Shown here piece after piece: positions 54,093 to 64,000 of a stretch of DNA of 64,000 nt (positions are counted from its first letter, which is position 1; every line of letters starts with the position of its first letter). The position numbers and the translations under genes are program-made. This DNA is from Molossus alvarezi (Eukaryota > Chordata > Mammalia > Chiroptera > Molossidae): NCBI GenBank assembly GCA_037176705.1, contig CM073886.1:19949501-20013500 (forward strand). Direction: 5' to 3'. The notes beneath the pieces are model-generated. The model searched no databases. It had not been told where the DNA came from and saw only the letters and a list, made by a program, of their open reading frames with translations.

Positions 54093-54660
54093 GCCCATGT
54101 TTAACTAAAGATGTAAAAATAATGCATCATCATGAAGACTTTCATTGCTTTCCTCTCCTAAAGTTATCTCAACAATACTAAAGTTCAGAGACTGCTGTCA
54201 GTTCTTTATCTTTGACGCTGGTTTTGGCAATGAGCTTCAAAAGTGATATTGTGGCACCAGGTTCCCGACACCAGGAAGGCAGAATCAGTCAGTGACAGAG
54301 CCCCTAGACACACACAAGAAAACACTCCCCCACTCCCTACCCCCCGCTCTGCCTCTCCTGCTCCCAGCGCCAACGTTCCTTTGATGGTGAAGAAGGTTCA
54401 CTTTCATCCTTTTGGAAGATGACAGCTGCCCTGCTTCCCACCTGGGGAGATGTAAGAATAAAGAAAACTCAGCTTGTTCTGGAGTGAAGCCGTCAGCGTA
54501 AGGATCCCTCTCCTTAAGCACGCTGCCCAGCATTATTGGGAAGTTATCTAAAGTGTCAGAGAAAACATTATTGATTTTTTAGTCTGTTTTGTCAACTAGT
54601 CAATAAACCTTGCTTTTTCCTAGATTTTCTTTTTTTTCCAGCTCCCTGCCTCCCAGCTCT
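54093..54660. other. Unique intergenic sequence
   Basis: No gene or repeat recognised. An 82-codon minus frame at 54285-54533 has no family features. Confidence 0.5.
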
Positions 54661-54674
54661 GTAGAGTTCTTATC

Positions 54675-54760
54675 ATCTCTCCCTTCTCCCTGTCTCTCTC
54701 TCTCTCCCCCTCTCTCCCCCCTCTCTGTCTCTGTCTCTGTCTCTGTCACCCTGCCTCCTT
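54675..54760. repeat. CT-rich simple repeat with (CTCTGT)n
   Basis: 'ctccctgtctctctctctct', 'ccccctctctcccccctctc', then CTGTCT/CTCTGT hexamers repeated about four times. It could be the remnant tail of a lost SINE, but no SINE head is seen on either side. Confidence 0.9.
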
Positions 54761-55084
54761 CCTCTTCCCTGTGATTTCTTCATGGCCTTCCTTATAGCAA
54801 TAGTAACCAGTTACAAAACCGTCTCATTCATTCAAACTTAAATAAGATCCATGATAATTTCTTCAGGTGATGCTTTTTATTTAATATACAATAAGACTGA
54901 TGATAGGGATGTCACATACATTCATGGCTCACCATGCCTGTGTGTTTCCCGGGACAGCAGAGCTGTTCTGTTCTAACTATTCTCCCTCGTTGGAATGATT
55001 ACAAGAAGCCACTAGCACATTTCACCACCATATGTCAAACTTCTTCCTAAAAACCCAGAAGAGTTCTGAGATCACACTTACATG
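54761..55084. other. Unique intergenic sequence
   Basis: No gene or repeat recognised. Confidence 0.5.
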
Positions 55085-55225
55085 GAACTCACTTTCTGCC
55101 ACACATTGTTCTATGTGCTTGGCAATAGTAGCTCGTTTTGTTCTCACAACAGCTCTGTGAGGTAGACTCTTTCGTTATCAGCATTTGATAGATGAGAAAA
55201 CTGAGGTGCTGAGAAGCTATTTCTT
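55085..55225 (-). mobile_element. MIR SINE
   Basis: Reverse complement MIR: 'acattgttctatgtgcttgg', 'tctcacaacagctctgtgag' followed by 'gtagactctttcgttatcag', then 'gatagatgagaaaactgagg'. Confidence 0.88.
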
Positions 55226-55574
55226 CAATTCCTCTGCTTTTTGAGGAAGGCTTGATACCAAATGAGCTCAGACAAATACTTAATTATCAGAAATTTCTCT
55301 TCCTCCAGAAGAGATTCCACCAGCAGAAAATGCCTGTGAAAGAGATGGTACCTGTCCTGAGCATCTCGTAGTTGGGTATGCTCACCGTGCACCCAGTGTG
55401 TATAGGGGTACCACAGCCCTTGACCTTCCCAGGACCAACCAACTCACTACACTCTCTGCTACATTTTCACTCTCTCTCTTTCCCCCATTTTCCTCTTAAT
55501 CCTACAAACATGCTCAAGTCTCTGGTTACATACTCTCTCTTCTTTTCCTTTTGACTCCCTCATCCCAAGTGACC
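55226..55574. other. Unique intergenic sequence
   Basis: No gene or repeat recognised. Confidence 0.5.
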
Positions 55575-55800
55575 AGCATGCATTGGTCAGGATGGACTTA
55601 GCTTTGCTGCAGAAACAATATAATATAGCCTTATGGTTGTCACTACAAAGGTTATTTCTTGCGCATGCTAGAGGTTCCCCTGGATCACCTGGGGCTCTGC
55701 TCATTCCAGTTGTTCAGGGAGTGAGGCTGATGGAGATTCCATCCTAACCAGTATTTCCCTGATGATGGTGGCAGAGAGCAGGGGGCACGGTAAGGACTTG
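55575..55800. mobile_element. Possible old interspersed repeat (unclassified)
   Basis: 'ggtcaggatggacttagctt' followed by 'tgctgcagaaacaatataat', 'aaaggttatttcttgcgcat', 'cacctggggctctgctcatt' and 'ttcagggagtgaggctgatg' match the block order of a common old mammalian element ('...gcagtaacaaa...aaggtttatttctcgctca...ggggctctgctcc...'). Family not named. Confidence 0.45.
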
Positions 55801-56261
55801 CTCCTCCCTTTCTTTATCTTTCCCCTTAGCCATTTTGAAGTGTACAGTTAGCTAGTTAAGTACATTTACATTGTTCTGCAACTCTCCATGTGCTTCTTAG
55901 ACAGTAAAAGTATTGTTAGGCATTTTTCTTTCACTCATGTTTCACATTCAAAGGACATAATTCAAGGTAAAAAATTGTTACTTTCTCAGGCCAAGGAATC
56001 AGAAAAATGTCAAGGTCCTAGTATTTCGGTGCATTTTGTCTTTAATCGTGTAATAGAGTTTACTATCAGTGATCTATGAACAAAGAAAAGCTAACTGTAA
56101 CTTATTATATTCACATTACAGTTTTTACTACATATTTATGTTAATTTACAATATGTATGTAATAGGAACTTTGCTGTTTAGAATTTCAACTGTCTTCTAA
56201 AGAAAGATAATGGGAAATGGAAAAGCCTTTTTTTTTCAGGGTATTTTGCTGGTTTTGGAAT
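55801..56261. other. Unique AT-rich sequence
   Basis: No gene or repeat recognised. Confidence 0.5.
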
Positions 56262-56518
56262 TAAGATTTGCATGAACAAAATAAGTTGTTGATCAAAATA
56301 GATGCAGAGACAAGGAAGTGGGAAACAGAGTGACAAACCTCAGAGGGAAGGAGGTTGGGGGAGGGAAGAGATAAACCAAAGGACTTACATGCAGATACGC
56401 ACAACCAATGGACACAGACATTAGTTTGGGGAAAGAAGGAGGAAGGTGGGAGTGGGGAGGAGGGTGTCAATGGAGGTAAAATGTAGGACCTCTGTAATAC
56501 TTTTAACAATGAAAAAAT
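56262..56518 (+). mobile_element. LINE-1 3' UTR, 5'-truncated
   Basis: Homologous to the 3' UTR at 24440-24690: 'gggggagggaagagataaac', 'aaaggacttacatgcagata' followed by 'cgcacaaccaatggacacag', 'gagtggggaggagggtgtca' and 'cctctgtaatacttttaaca'. It ends in a short A-run. ORF2 sequence is absent. Confidence 0.85.
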
Positions 56519-56617
56519 TTCAGCTAAAAGATGATGTATTGAATTTCTCTCTTTCCCCTTCTCTCCTTTTTTTCCCTCTCCTCCTTCCCTCCCATTCACA
56601 AATATGTACTAAGCTTT

Positions 56618-56834
56618 TAATATTTTTTTTCTTCTTTACTGTTTTTATAGAGAAGAAGAGACAGGGAGAGAGAGATAGAAACATTGATGAGAGAGAACAT
56701 CGATTGGCCGCTTCCTGTATGCCCCTCATTGGGGATCAGGCCTACAACCTGGGCATGCGCCCTGACCGGGAATTGAACTGGTGACCTCTTGGTACATGGA
56801 TTGTTCCTCAACTACTGAGCCACACCTTCTGGGC
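56618..56834 (-). mobile_element. Ves SINE with TSD
   Basis: 'gaaacattgatgagagagaa', 'catcgattggccgcttcctg', 'cctacaacctgggcatgcgc', 'cctgaccgggaattgaactg' and 'actgagccacaccttctggg'. TSD 'tgtactaagcttt' (56605-56617) against 'tgtactgagcttt' (56835-56847). Confidence 0.95.
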
Positions 56835-56847
56835 TGTACTGAGCTTT

Positions 56848-57339
56848 CAGAATGTTAAAATATGAGTTCTTAGAAGTGTTGGGAATAAAATAGTGAATCA
56901 GGCTATCAAGGATCTCAAAACACCTGCATTCCTCATGGGAAAAGGCAAGTAAATGTATACATTTAAAGAGCAGGAAAATATCTGGTAGAAAAGAGAAAGT
57001 AACATAGGAAAATGGGACAGAGGGAAGTCGAGTGGCTATGTTAGCATGGCAAAGGCAAGTCTTTCCACTTCAGCTGAGACCCAGTGAAAACAATACCTGT
57101 GTCCACCAGTCTGTCTCTACTTTGTTTGTTAGTTTGCTGTGTTCATTAGTTTACAGGGAACAGACTGACAGTGTCAGAGGGGAGTGGGTTTGGGGGCTGG
57201 AGGAGAAGGGTAAATGGGATTAAGCAAAGAAAAAAAAGAAAGGTTCACGGACACAAACAACGGTGTGGTGATAGCCAGAGGAAAGAGGGAGTAGGGGAGG
57301 TAGAAGAAAGTAAAGGGGGGACAAATGGTAATGGAAGAA
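56848..57339. other. Unique, purine-leaning sequence
   Basis: No gene or repeat recognised. G/A-rich words from about 57170 to 57330. Open frames there are low-complexity. Confidence 0.5.
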
Positions 57340-57430
57340 GACACATGGTGAACATACAGTATGATATACAGATGATGTATTGTGGAATTGTATACCTGAT
57401 ATCACCCCAATAAATCCTATTACAGAAATA
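57340..57430 (+). mobile_element. LINE-1 (L1M-type) 3' tail remnant
   Basis: 'gatgatgtattgtggaattg' followed by 'tatacctgatatcaccccaa' and 'taaatcctattacag' match an L1M tail ('...attgtacacctgaaac...caatgtcaccccaataaattc'). Confidence 0.55.
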
Positions 57431-58194
57431 AGAATTAGGGAGAAAAAAAAACAGGATCTAAGAACAGCATTTTAAAAAGTGGGTGGAACAGACGAGATGG
57501 TGGGATGAACTGGATGTGTTCGGAAAGCAGGAAGAAGGGCAGGATGGTGGAGAGAGGTCAAGGAGGATGTTGGCACATCAGGGAAACTGCTGCTTCCAGG
57601 CTTTGACAATGTTGTTCGTGGAGAGAGAAAAAGCTGAGCACACTGATCATCCTGCCTGAAATTCCCTGAAACCAACCAATTATTACGGAAAAGAAGAAAG
57701 CAGTTAAGGGACTGGTTCTTTTCTCAGGTGGCGTCTTCTCAAACCTCTTTTCTTCAGCGGCAAGCGGAGAGGGAAGGCACGTTCATGGAACCTGGACACG
57801 AGAATGTATGATGTGTTGAAGGGGGCTGGGAGGGACCCAAGGCAGGAAATACCTTTACTCTCATTAGGATCACGAGCATCATTTTGTGAGACCGAACTCT
57901 GAGCCTGGATTCACCCAGTATGAATCCATTCACAGGAAGAACAAAGGAGCTGGAATCTAGACTGTCTTGGAAGATCCAATATAAGTAACACTGTATTTAA
58001 AAATGAGCCCTTGTTAAAATGCCTTTTAAAATGATGTTTTATTATAAAAGAAGCATGTTTGTTGTAGCCTGAAGCAGAAAATGATAAGAAAACACACCCC
58101 ATCTAGATATAATTAGTAATAACTCCTTTGGGGAGTCCTTCCCAATGCATTTTATATTATCTTTTTTCCCTCAAAATTAGATTATACTTTATAT
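57431..58194. other. Unique intergenic sequence
   Basis: No gene or repeat recognised. Confidence 0.5.
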
Positions 58195-58335
58195 ATTAAT
58201 TCATTTTTCCATTCATTCAACAAATATTTACTCAGCTCCTATTGTGAGTCAGATGCTTAGGATACAGACTTGAACAAGACAGATATTGTCATTGAGCTCA
58301 TGGGGAAATTTAGCAGGGGAGATACATATTTAAAA
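58195..58335 (-). mobile_element. L2 LINE fragment
   Basis: Reverse complement of the L2 3' end: 'cattcattcaacaaatattt' followed by 'actcagctcctattgtgagt', 'tgcttaggatacagacttga' and 'gtcattgagctcatggggaa'. Confidence 0.85.
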
Positions 58336-58789
58336 ATATTTTTAAAAATCCAGAAGACTTCTACTTTTACAGTGGCAAAGTAAAAACTATTCATTCTCTT
58401 TGTAGATAGCACCCAAAAACAACAAAAAGAGAACCTGAGATGCATACTCTGTTTTTTAAGAAACTAGGAAAATCCTGTAGTTCATAATATGGATAGAAGG
58501 AGAACATTTCTGTCTCACTATTACTCCATGGGGTGGGGACTTAATAGTACTGACCTTCACTCTGCTTAGCCAGATTACTATTCCATCAAGTTCCCATCTT
58601 CTACAGACTATTAAAATCTTTTACTCACTGAAATCTCTTTTGATACCTTCATTTTTATGAGTCTTTAACCTAATTTATTCCTTTCATCTCATCTGAAGGC
58701 ATTTCCAGAGGAAAACCCATTGTACATATAGCCAACCACCTGGTTAACCAGTAGCTCCTGACTTGTGTTTTAAATAAAAGCAATACAAT
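58336..58789. other. Unique intergenic sequence
   Basis: No gene or repeat recognised. Confidence 0.5.
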
Positions 58790-58960
58790 ATTATAATTGC
58801 ACTGAAGTGTAACAATGATTCCTTAACATCATCAAAGATGGAATCAGTGCTCAAATTTCCCCAATGGTAGCCCAATATGTTTTAGTTGTTCTTTCTAGCC
58901 ACAGGGCTTTTAATTTGCTCTTTACATTTAACAATGTATCAGGAATATATTTCTATGCCA
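58790..58960 (-). mobile_element. Old L1M-type LINE fragment
   Basis: 'attccttaacatcatcaaag' followed by 'atggaatcagtgctcaaatt' and 'tccccaatggtag' match an old L1M segment in reverse orientation. 'aacaatgtatcaggaatata' may belong to it. Diverged. Confidence 0.45.
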
Positions 58961-59498
58961 ATAATCATGAGTTAACCACCATCCTAATGAAAGAGTAGTA
59001 GTTGGTGTATAGGTAAACCATAAGTGATGCTATTTTGTTACTTCAAATAAAACCATAAGGAATATGTGGGTAGCTACAAGTTTTACTCATTTATGTCCTT
59101 AAGTCCTTTGGAAATGTAAATTATACACCAAAGAACGTACACATGTTAGGCAAGCCTGACCTAACTAGCACTATTATCAGCATTTTGGTTTTTCTTTACC
59201 GACTTCAGTGATAGAAAATGTGAACTTATTTTGTTTAATTTGTATACCCTTCCTAATGAGGCTGGCCTCTTTGACATATGCTTATTGGTCTTCTGCATTT
59301 CTTCTTTTTCTTTACCCAGTTTTCCCCACCAGGATTTTGCCTTTAGACTTACTGGTTTGAGTGCTACTTTGATTCTAAGCTCCCCACTTGGGGAGTAAAG
59401 CAACATGCTCAAGCAAGAAAAGGACGTGATAGGGTTACAGCCGTCTGTGGACAGATGGGCAAGGCTTATCGAAATGAGTTCCCTGTCACTACCAATAT
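58961..59498. other. Unique AT-rich sequence
   Basis: No gene recognised. The 113-codon minus frame at 59161-59502 has no recognised domain. Confidence 0.5.
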
Positions 59499-59513
59499 TC
59501 AAGGCGGGGTCTT

Positions 59514-60185
59514 TTTTTTTATATATATAAATTTTTTATTTATTTTTTTGTTACAGATATTTTACCTTTTTTACCCCATTGGCACCCCCCTTCCCACCCC
59601 ACCCTCGCCCCTTCCCCGGCTTAGTTGTCCATGTCCATTGGTCATGCAGACATGCATATAAGTTCTGCGGTTTATCTCCCTCCCCCCACCCCATCATCTG
59701 AGGGATGTCAGTCTGTGCCCTACTTCCATGTTTCTGGGTCTACTGTATTCCTCAGACTGTTATGTTCATTATATTCCATACATATGTGAGATCATGTGGT
59801 ATTTGTCTTTTTCTGCTTGGCTTATTTCACTTAGGATAATACTTTCCAGGTCCCTCCATGTCATCTCAAAGGATAAGAGATCTTTCTTTCTTACCGCTGC
59901 ATAGTACTCCATTGTGTATATGTACCACAGCTTTTTTATCCATTTGTCTACTGATGGACACTTGGGCTGTTTCCAGATCTTAGCTATTGTAAATAGTGCT
60001 GCTATGAACATGGGGGTACATATATTCTTCCTGATTGGTGTTTCAGGCTTCTTAGGGTATATTCCTAGAAGTGGGATCACTGGGTCAAATGGAAGTTCAG
60101 TTTTTAATTTTTTGAGGTAACACCATATTGTTTTCCACAGTGGCTGCACCAGTCTGCATTCCCACCAGCAGTGTATTAGAGTCCC
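59514..60185 (-). mobile_element. LINE-1, 5'-truncated, with 15-base TSD
   Basis: 672-base minus-strand LINE-1. The ORF2 C-terminus is at 59769-60149 and the 3' UTR at 59514-59768 ends in an impure A-rich tail (T-rich on +, 59511-59560). TSD 'tcaaggcggggtctt' (59499-59513) against 'tcaaggaggggtctt' (60186-60200), one mismatch. Target-primed reverse transcription explains the 5' truncation. The intact ORF2 end, clear TSD and closeness to the 33.5 kb fragment suggest a fairly recent insertion. It carries a C-rich (G-rich on the sense strand) tract at 59585-59617. Confidence 0.95.
59769..60149 (-). pseudogene. LINE-1 ORF2 C-terminal remnant
   Basis: An open stretch of about 126 codons ending at a natural ORF2 stop. 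Motifs in order: [65 protein letters not shown] and ISQAEKDKYHMISHMYGI, all recognisable as the end of LINE-1 ORF2p. Endonuclease and reverse transcriptase domains are absent because of the 5' truncation, so the fragment cannot work alone. The frame as listed begins at GTG and is internal to the original ORF. Confidence 0.93.
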
Positions 60186-60200
60186 TCAAGGAGGGGTCTT

Positions 60201-60524
60201 GATCCTTTGGTGGAGTTGTGAAGGACACATTCAAAACTAAAATGTGAGAATGAACCAGTTAATTTGAAGGGTTCTTGAAATCTTAAATTAAATAATTTCT
60301 GTTAAATTAAAGAGATGGGGTTAAAAGACCATTTACATAATTTCTCAAAACTCTTAAAAGTGTAGAATGACTTTTATTGTACAAAGAATAGGTCCTTAAA
60401 GTAGCTGATCACAGTCTTGCCTGGGTTTCAAACTAACATGACAACAGAAATTAAACTCTGTTACCAAAAAAAAGGAAACACCTCACTGTAATGTATCTCA
60501 CTGATAATGAAGATTGTTTTAATT
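60201..60524. other. Unique AT-rich sequence
   Basis: No gene or repeat recognised. Confidence 0.5.
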
Positions 60525-60640
60525 AAGAGAGAGATAGATGTGGGGGGAGGAAGGAGAGAGAGAGCTAGGAGGGGGGAGGAGGAGGAGGAGTTGGAGAAGG
60601 AGGAAGAGGAAGGAAAGGTGGGTGGGAGGAGAAGAAAACG
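60525..60640. repeat. Polypurine tract with (GGA)n
   Basis: About 115 bases, mostly A and G: 'aagagagagatagatgtggg', 'gaaggagagagagagctagg', then GGA repeats ('gggaggaggaggaggagttg') and 'gaggaaggaaaggtgggtgg'. Frames on the minus strand across it are Ser/Pro/Leu-rich artefacts. Confidence 0.9.
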
Positions 60641-61581
60641 CTTCATTAACTCCTCCAGTGTTGTCTTGAGTCACTGGACATAAAGTTGAATCCATGTTTT
60701 TAGTTAAACCTCCCTTTACCACCCTGAGTTTACTCAGTGGCAGATTTCCTTTGCCTCCAAAAATATTAACACGGAATAGGTATCAGCTTTTTCTTGTCAG
60801 CTGCGTGCCATTGTTAAATTCCAAGGTTCGGAACTGAACAAGGATAGCATCACAGCCTTGAATTAAAACCCTCTCAAGGGTAACTCTCCAGAACACCTCT
60901 CAGAACAGCAGTGAGAAAACCTCAGATGGGTGACCTCTGCTGACCAGTGGCTGTACCGAGTTTTCAGGATGTATTCACCTTTCCTTCACTCCCTCCTGAA
61001 GGCAGGGTGCCTGTCAACCCTTATTAACGCTGTCACTGAATTGGTGGTTGATTCCGTTTCTTTTCAGAGCTTGGGTGAAAATAAGAAACATAGTTAACAA
61101 GTCTTGAGCAGCTCAGACGAGTCAGGGCACTAAATTGTTTATGTACATGTGTTAGAGTTATTTTTATCGTGGGATCGGGACTTCTAGGACTCTCAATGCG
61201 CTCACAGAATGCTCAGGCACATGGTTCCACTCAGGATTATCATGTCTACTCTGCTCATCTCACAGGGAATGTAGGGTAGCAGTTGGGTTTGAATACTGTA
61301 AACCTAATAATGATTAACCTTATTGCTTCTGAAGAAAAGCAATAAAATATGACACACAGCTCCATTAGCTGTGCTTGAAGGACGGAGTCACAAAGAGGAA
61401 CATGTCACATTCAGGGTTTCATTTCCAACTCCTGTTTTAGGGCAAAGTAGATTTAAAATACTTTTACAGCTTGTCTATTGCATGTAATAGCTTCTAAAGA
61501 AAATCATGGAAGGATTTTATTCTCTGAGCACATCAAAAATGCTCTTTTTTAGTCAAAATAAACTCTCCAGGGGAATTTTTT
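60641..61581. other. Unique intergenic sequence
   Basis: No gene or clear repeat recognised. Confidence 0.5.
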
Positions 61582-61591
61582 AAAATTAGGT

Positions 61592-61830
61592 GAGTCCTGG
61601 CTGGTTTGGCTCAACGGTTAGAGCGTCAGCATGCAGACCAGTGAGTCACAGGTTCAGTTTCAGTCAAGGGCACGTACCTGGGTTGTGGTTTGTCCCCAGC
61701 CCTGGTCAAGGTCATATGGGAGGCAACCTGTCAATGTGTCTCTCTCATTGTGATGTTTCTCTCTCTCTCCCTCCCTCCTACTCTACCTAAACAAGAATGG
61801 AAAAATATCCTCAGGTGAGAATTAAAAAAA
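61592..61830 (+). mobile_element. Ves SINE with TSD
   Basis: 'gtcctggctggtttggctca' followed by 'acggttagagcgtcagc', 'gtcacaggttcagtttcagt', 'gtttgtccccagccctggtc', 'ctgtcaatgtgtctctctca', 'ctctacctaaacaagaatgg' and 'aatatcctcaggtgagaatt'. TSD 'aaaattaggtg' (61582-61592, overlapping the first base) against 'aaaattaggcg' (61831-61841). Confidence 0.94.
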
Positions 61831-61841
61831 AAAATTAGGCG

Positions 61842-62224
61842 ATACATGTCTCCAACAATCTTCATCTAGTAAATATTTGGCTTCAGCTGATTGGTTGTTG
61901 AGGAAGTCCCTTTCTAAATGCCCACATAGAAACATGGTTCACTTAAAGGTCATTAGGAGACCAATCCCCAAAACCACTCATCTTCCTGCTCGTCTTGTAC
62001 TATCGGCACCCCTACTGGGGTTGAGATGCAGAGTTTATCCTTGCCCAGACCCTTGCCCTTCTGCTTGGAGGAAACCATAACTAAGTCATGCCATGGTTTC
62101 CCATACACGTGGGGATTCAATTCTAGGTGGTGGGGCAGGAAAGAAAAAGGAAATAGAAACTGTGACATGTTTAGTGAGCCTGGGCAAAGTTGGCCCCGTG
62201 GTCTAAAATAGATCGAACTGTTTC
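61842..62224. other. Unique intergenic sequence
   Basis: No gene or repeat recognised. Confidence 0.5.
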
Positions 62225-62710
62225 AATCTGGGGTCTCCCAAAAGCAGAGCCTAAGAAAAAATTTTAGTACAAGTAGGAAAGTTGGGAGTTGAAGAAAATA
62301 TCAGACACCAGGCAGCACATGAGGAACTAAGATAGACAAAGGAAGTTGGCCAACAAAGGCTCTGTCATCAATTCATTACCACTGTGGTGGCTGGAGATTA
62401 ATCATCCTAGAACTCTCTGGCAGCCAGTGCAGGACACACACCTGCACATCACTCTACCTGCGGGGTGAGGCTGAAGTCTTCATACACCAGCTTCCTTCCA
62501 CCACTGTTTGAGGCATACTCGGGAGCAGCGATAGCTCCCCAAGTCTCCCATTCTGCTGCCTAGCAGGCCATGTGGAAATTGCTCGCACTTGGGAGTCTGG
62601 GTAGTTTGCCGTCAAGCCTTAAAGATAAAGGAATGTGGGCAGGACATTCACATGTGCTCAGAAGGTGAACTTCTGCCTTTTCCCCAGGAGAGATCACAAC
62701 TGGCCTTTAG
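62225..62710. mobile_element. Old LTR-like repeat, copy B
   Basis: 'tctcccaaaagcagagccta' followed by 'agaaaaaattttagtacaag', 'gccaacaaaggctctgtcat', 'gtggtggctggagattaatc', 'gtgaggctgaagtcttcata' followed by 'caccagcttccttcc', and 'gtgctcagaaggtgaacttc'. The same block order as a common mammalian LTR-type repeat, and related to copy A at 46815-47420. Family not named. Confidence 0.55.
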
Positions 62711-64000
62711 ATCTTAAGCATGTCTAACCCTTCTTCTCTTGGCATCCCAGTTTCCTCCTCTTCCATGGTTGTGAGGGTGCTGGATGAGGAGGCATTAGAG
62801 GAAAATTAAATGAAATGTTGGGACAATAAAGACCTACTGCTCCATTCTCTGAAGCCTGGGTGTACTTGTGCATCACACCCCCAGCAACTGCTTTAGTAAC
62901 TGACGTCTCCAGCTAATGGCTAACTTTGAAGATCCTTCCTCGCATTCTTGATTGGGATCCAAGACTCATCGATATCTCTCCCTGGAATCAAGCTTCTGAT
63001 GCTTTTGCGGCTTTGTGAAATTGCTCTTAAAAGCAGCAAGATGAGTATCAAATTATTTTGCCACATAGCATGATTTTTTTTTTTTCCAGATGCAATCACC
63101 AGTTTAATCATGTTCGCATTTGTAAAAGGAGAACTTTGGGTGGGTAATGCACTTTAAGAAATTTGGGGAAAGATAAACCCAAATGGAAATGTATTATCTC
63201 AGCTCTCAGCTGTGTTGTGTTTTATGATTGTTATGTTAGCATTGCTGGAATGGTTATCTGCCTTGTAACTCATCTGGAAACGTGGACACAAAAACACCGA
63301 AAACCAGAGAAGGTGGAACATGGGTTGACAAAGCTGTGAACTTACGATGCCCCCAGCCCTGGGTGGCAAGCAAGTCTTTGAAAGCATTAGCTGTGCCACC
63401 TCACAGTTTCATGGTATCTTGCAAGTAATCCCAGCCCCAGCCACTATCTGTATCAGGTGAAGAGAGTTATAGCTGCAGTCATAGTATGCTACATCCAATT
63501 TTGTTATTTGACCAACTACTTATTCTTTGGGCTCTTCTTCCCTCATATATGTTCATCACAGTTTGTCTTAAAGACAAAGATGTGTATTACTATATTTATT
63601 ACACCTAACCGGATGGGTATATGTTCTGGCAAATATAATACCTTCATCAACAGAGAAGAATGTCATTCTTTAATGGGGTTAAGATGGGCATGCACTGCAT
63701 TGTCTTCTTTGATCATTTTCTGCATGGCTTAGTCCATGCATTGCTGAGTTCAACATCTAGCCCCCTGGCATGTGGCTGAGAAGGGCCATTTAGAGACTGA
63801 TGCTCTGGTGAGGAGTTGACAATGACTATATTCATAATCCTGGCAGCTCAAATATCCACTCAGGTTGAGCAATTTCTAACTTTTCCTGAACTGGAAGGCT
63901 AGCTCTTAAATGGTCCCTAGCAACTGGTCAGCCCAAATACATAATAACACTGAATGATTCAGGCTGGTTTTCTGGACTCGAGGACAAGGGAGAAGGTTGG
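62711..64000. other. Unique intergenic sequence to the window end
   Basis: No gene recognised. A 13-base T-run lies near 63074-63086. The 91-codon frame at 63457-63732 is hydrophobic but lacks recognisable family features or context. Nothing marks an exon. Confidence 0.5.

Noticed and set aside
54675..54760. CT-rich repeat as the tail of an unlisted Ves SINE
   Set aside because: No head, A box or B box upstream, and no AGGTGAG or ATCAATAAAA tail downstream.
1..64000. Search for CRISPR-like arrays, operons or phage-like modules
   Set aside because: No regularly spaced identical repeats with unique spacers and no tightly packed reading frames; the sequence is plainly vertebrate intergenic or intronic DNA.

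Overview
This window looks like non-coding nuclear DNA from a mammal, most probably a vespertilionid-type bat. The main evidence is about 17 copies of a tRNA-derived SINE. Each has a 5' head like CCTGGCTGGTTTGGCTCA, RNA polymerase III A and B boxes, a (TC)n block and an A-rich 3' end that often carries ATCCTCAGGTGAGGATTAA. I recognise this as the Ves family of microbats. LINE-1 3' ends of a lineage that fits bats, together with old mammalian repeats (MIR, L2, MLT1, MER20, MER5, MER33, L1M), complete the picture. I found no protein-coding exon, no host-gene pseudogene, no tRNA or rRNA gene, and nothing prokaryotic (no operon, CRISPR array or plasmid feature). The longest open frames (about 170 codons) fall in simple repeats or unique DNA and look like chance; the only recognisable coding remnants are decayed LINE-1 ORF2 ends at 33.5 and 60 kb.

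Layout. 0-9 kb: an MLT1 LTR end, a MIR, a hAT element, an AT-rich minisatellite (1018-1382), two LTR-like repeats in opposite orientation, and two MER20 copies. 9-18 kb: mostly unique DNA with MIRs and a CpG-dense spot with two NRF1-like motifs at 15.4-15.6 kb beside a conserved-looking AT-rich block. 18-29 kb: repeat-dense, with a long purine tract (19.6 kb), a Ves inserted in the tail of another Ves (23.5-24.0 kb), a LINE-1 3' end, and a Ves inserted beside an old L1M fragment with a clear target-site duplication (TSD). 29-35 kb: a TG-rich minisatellite (29.3-29.8 kb), a LINE-1 ORF2 fragment lacking its 3' end, and an (AT)15(AG)20 microsatellite. 35-50 kb: hAT elements, a long L2, an MLT1 LTR, further Ves copies, and several repeat-free blocks that could be conserved regulatory DNA (42.5, 44.4 and 48.6 kb). 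50-64 kb: sparse old repeats, a short interstitial telomere-like tract (54.03 kb), and the best-preserved LINE-1 insertion (59.5-60.2 kb) with a 15-base TSD.

The window is best described as an intergenic or intronic landscape. Its likely functional content is regulatory, and its recorded history is retrotransposition. I saw no convincing previously undescribed gene system. Repeat family names are from memory of consensus sequences. Edges are approximate, usually within 5-20 bases, and tighter where a TSD is stated. Statements that a block looks conserved are inference from its lack of repeats and its composition, since no alignment was possible.
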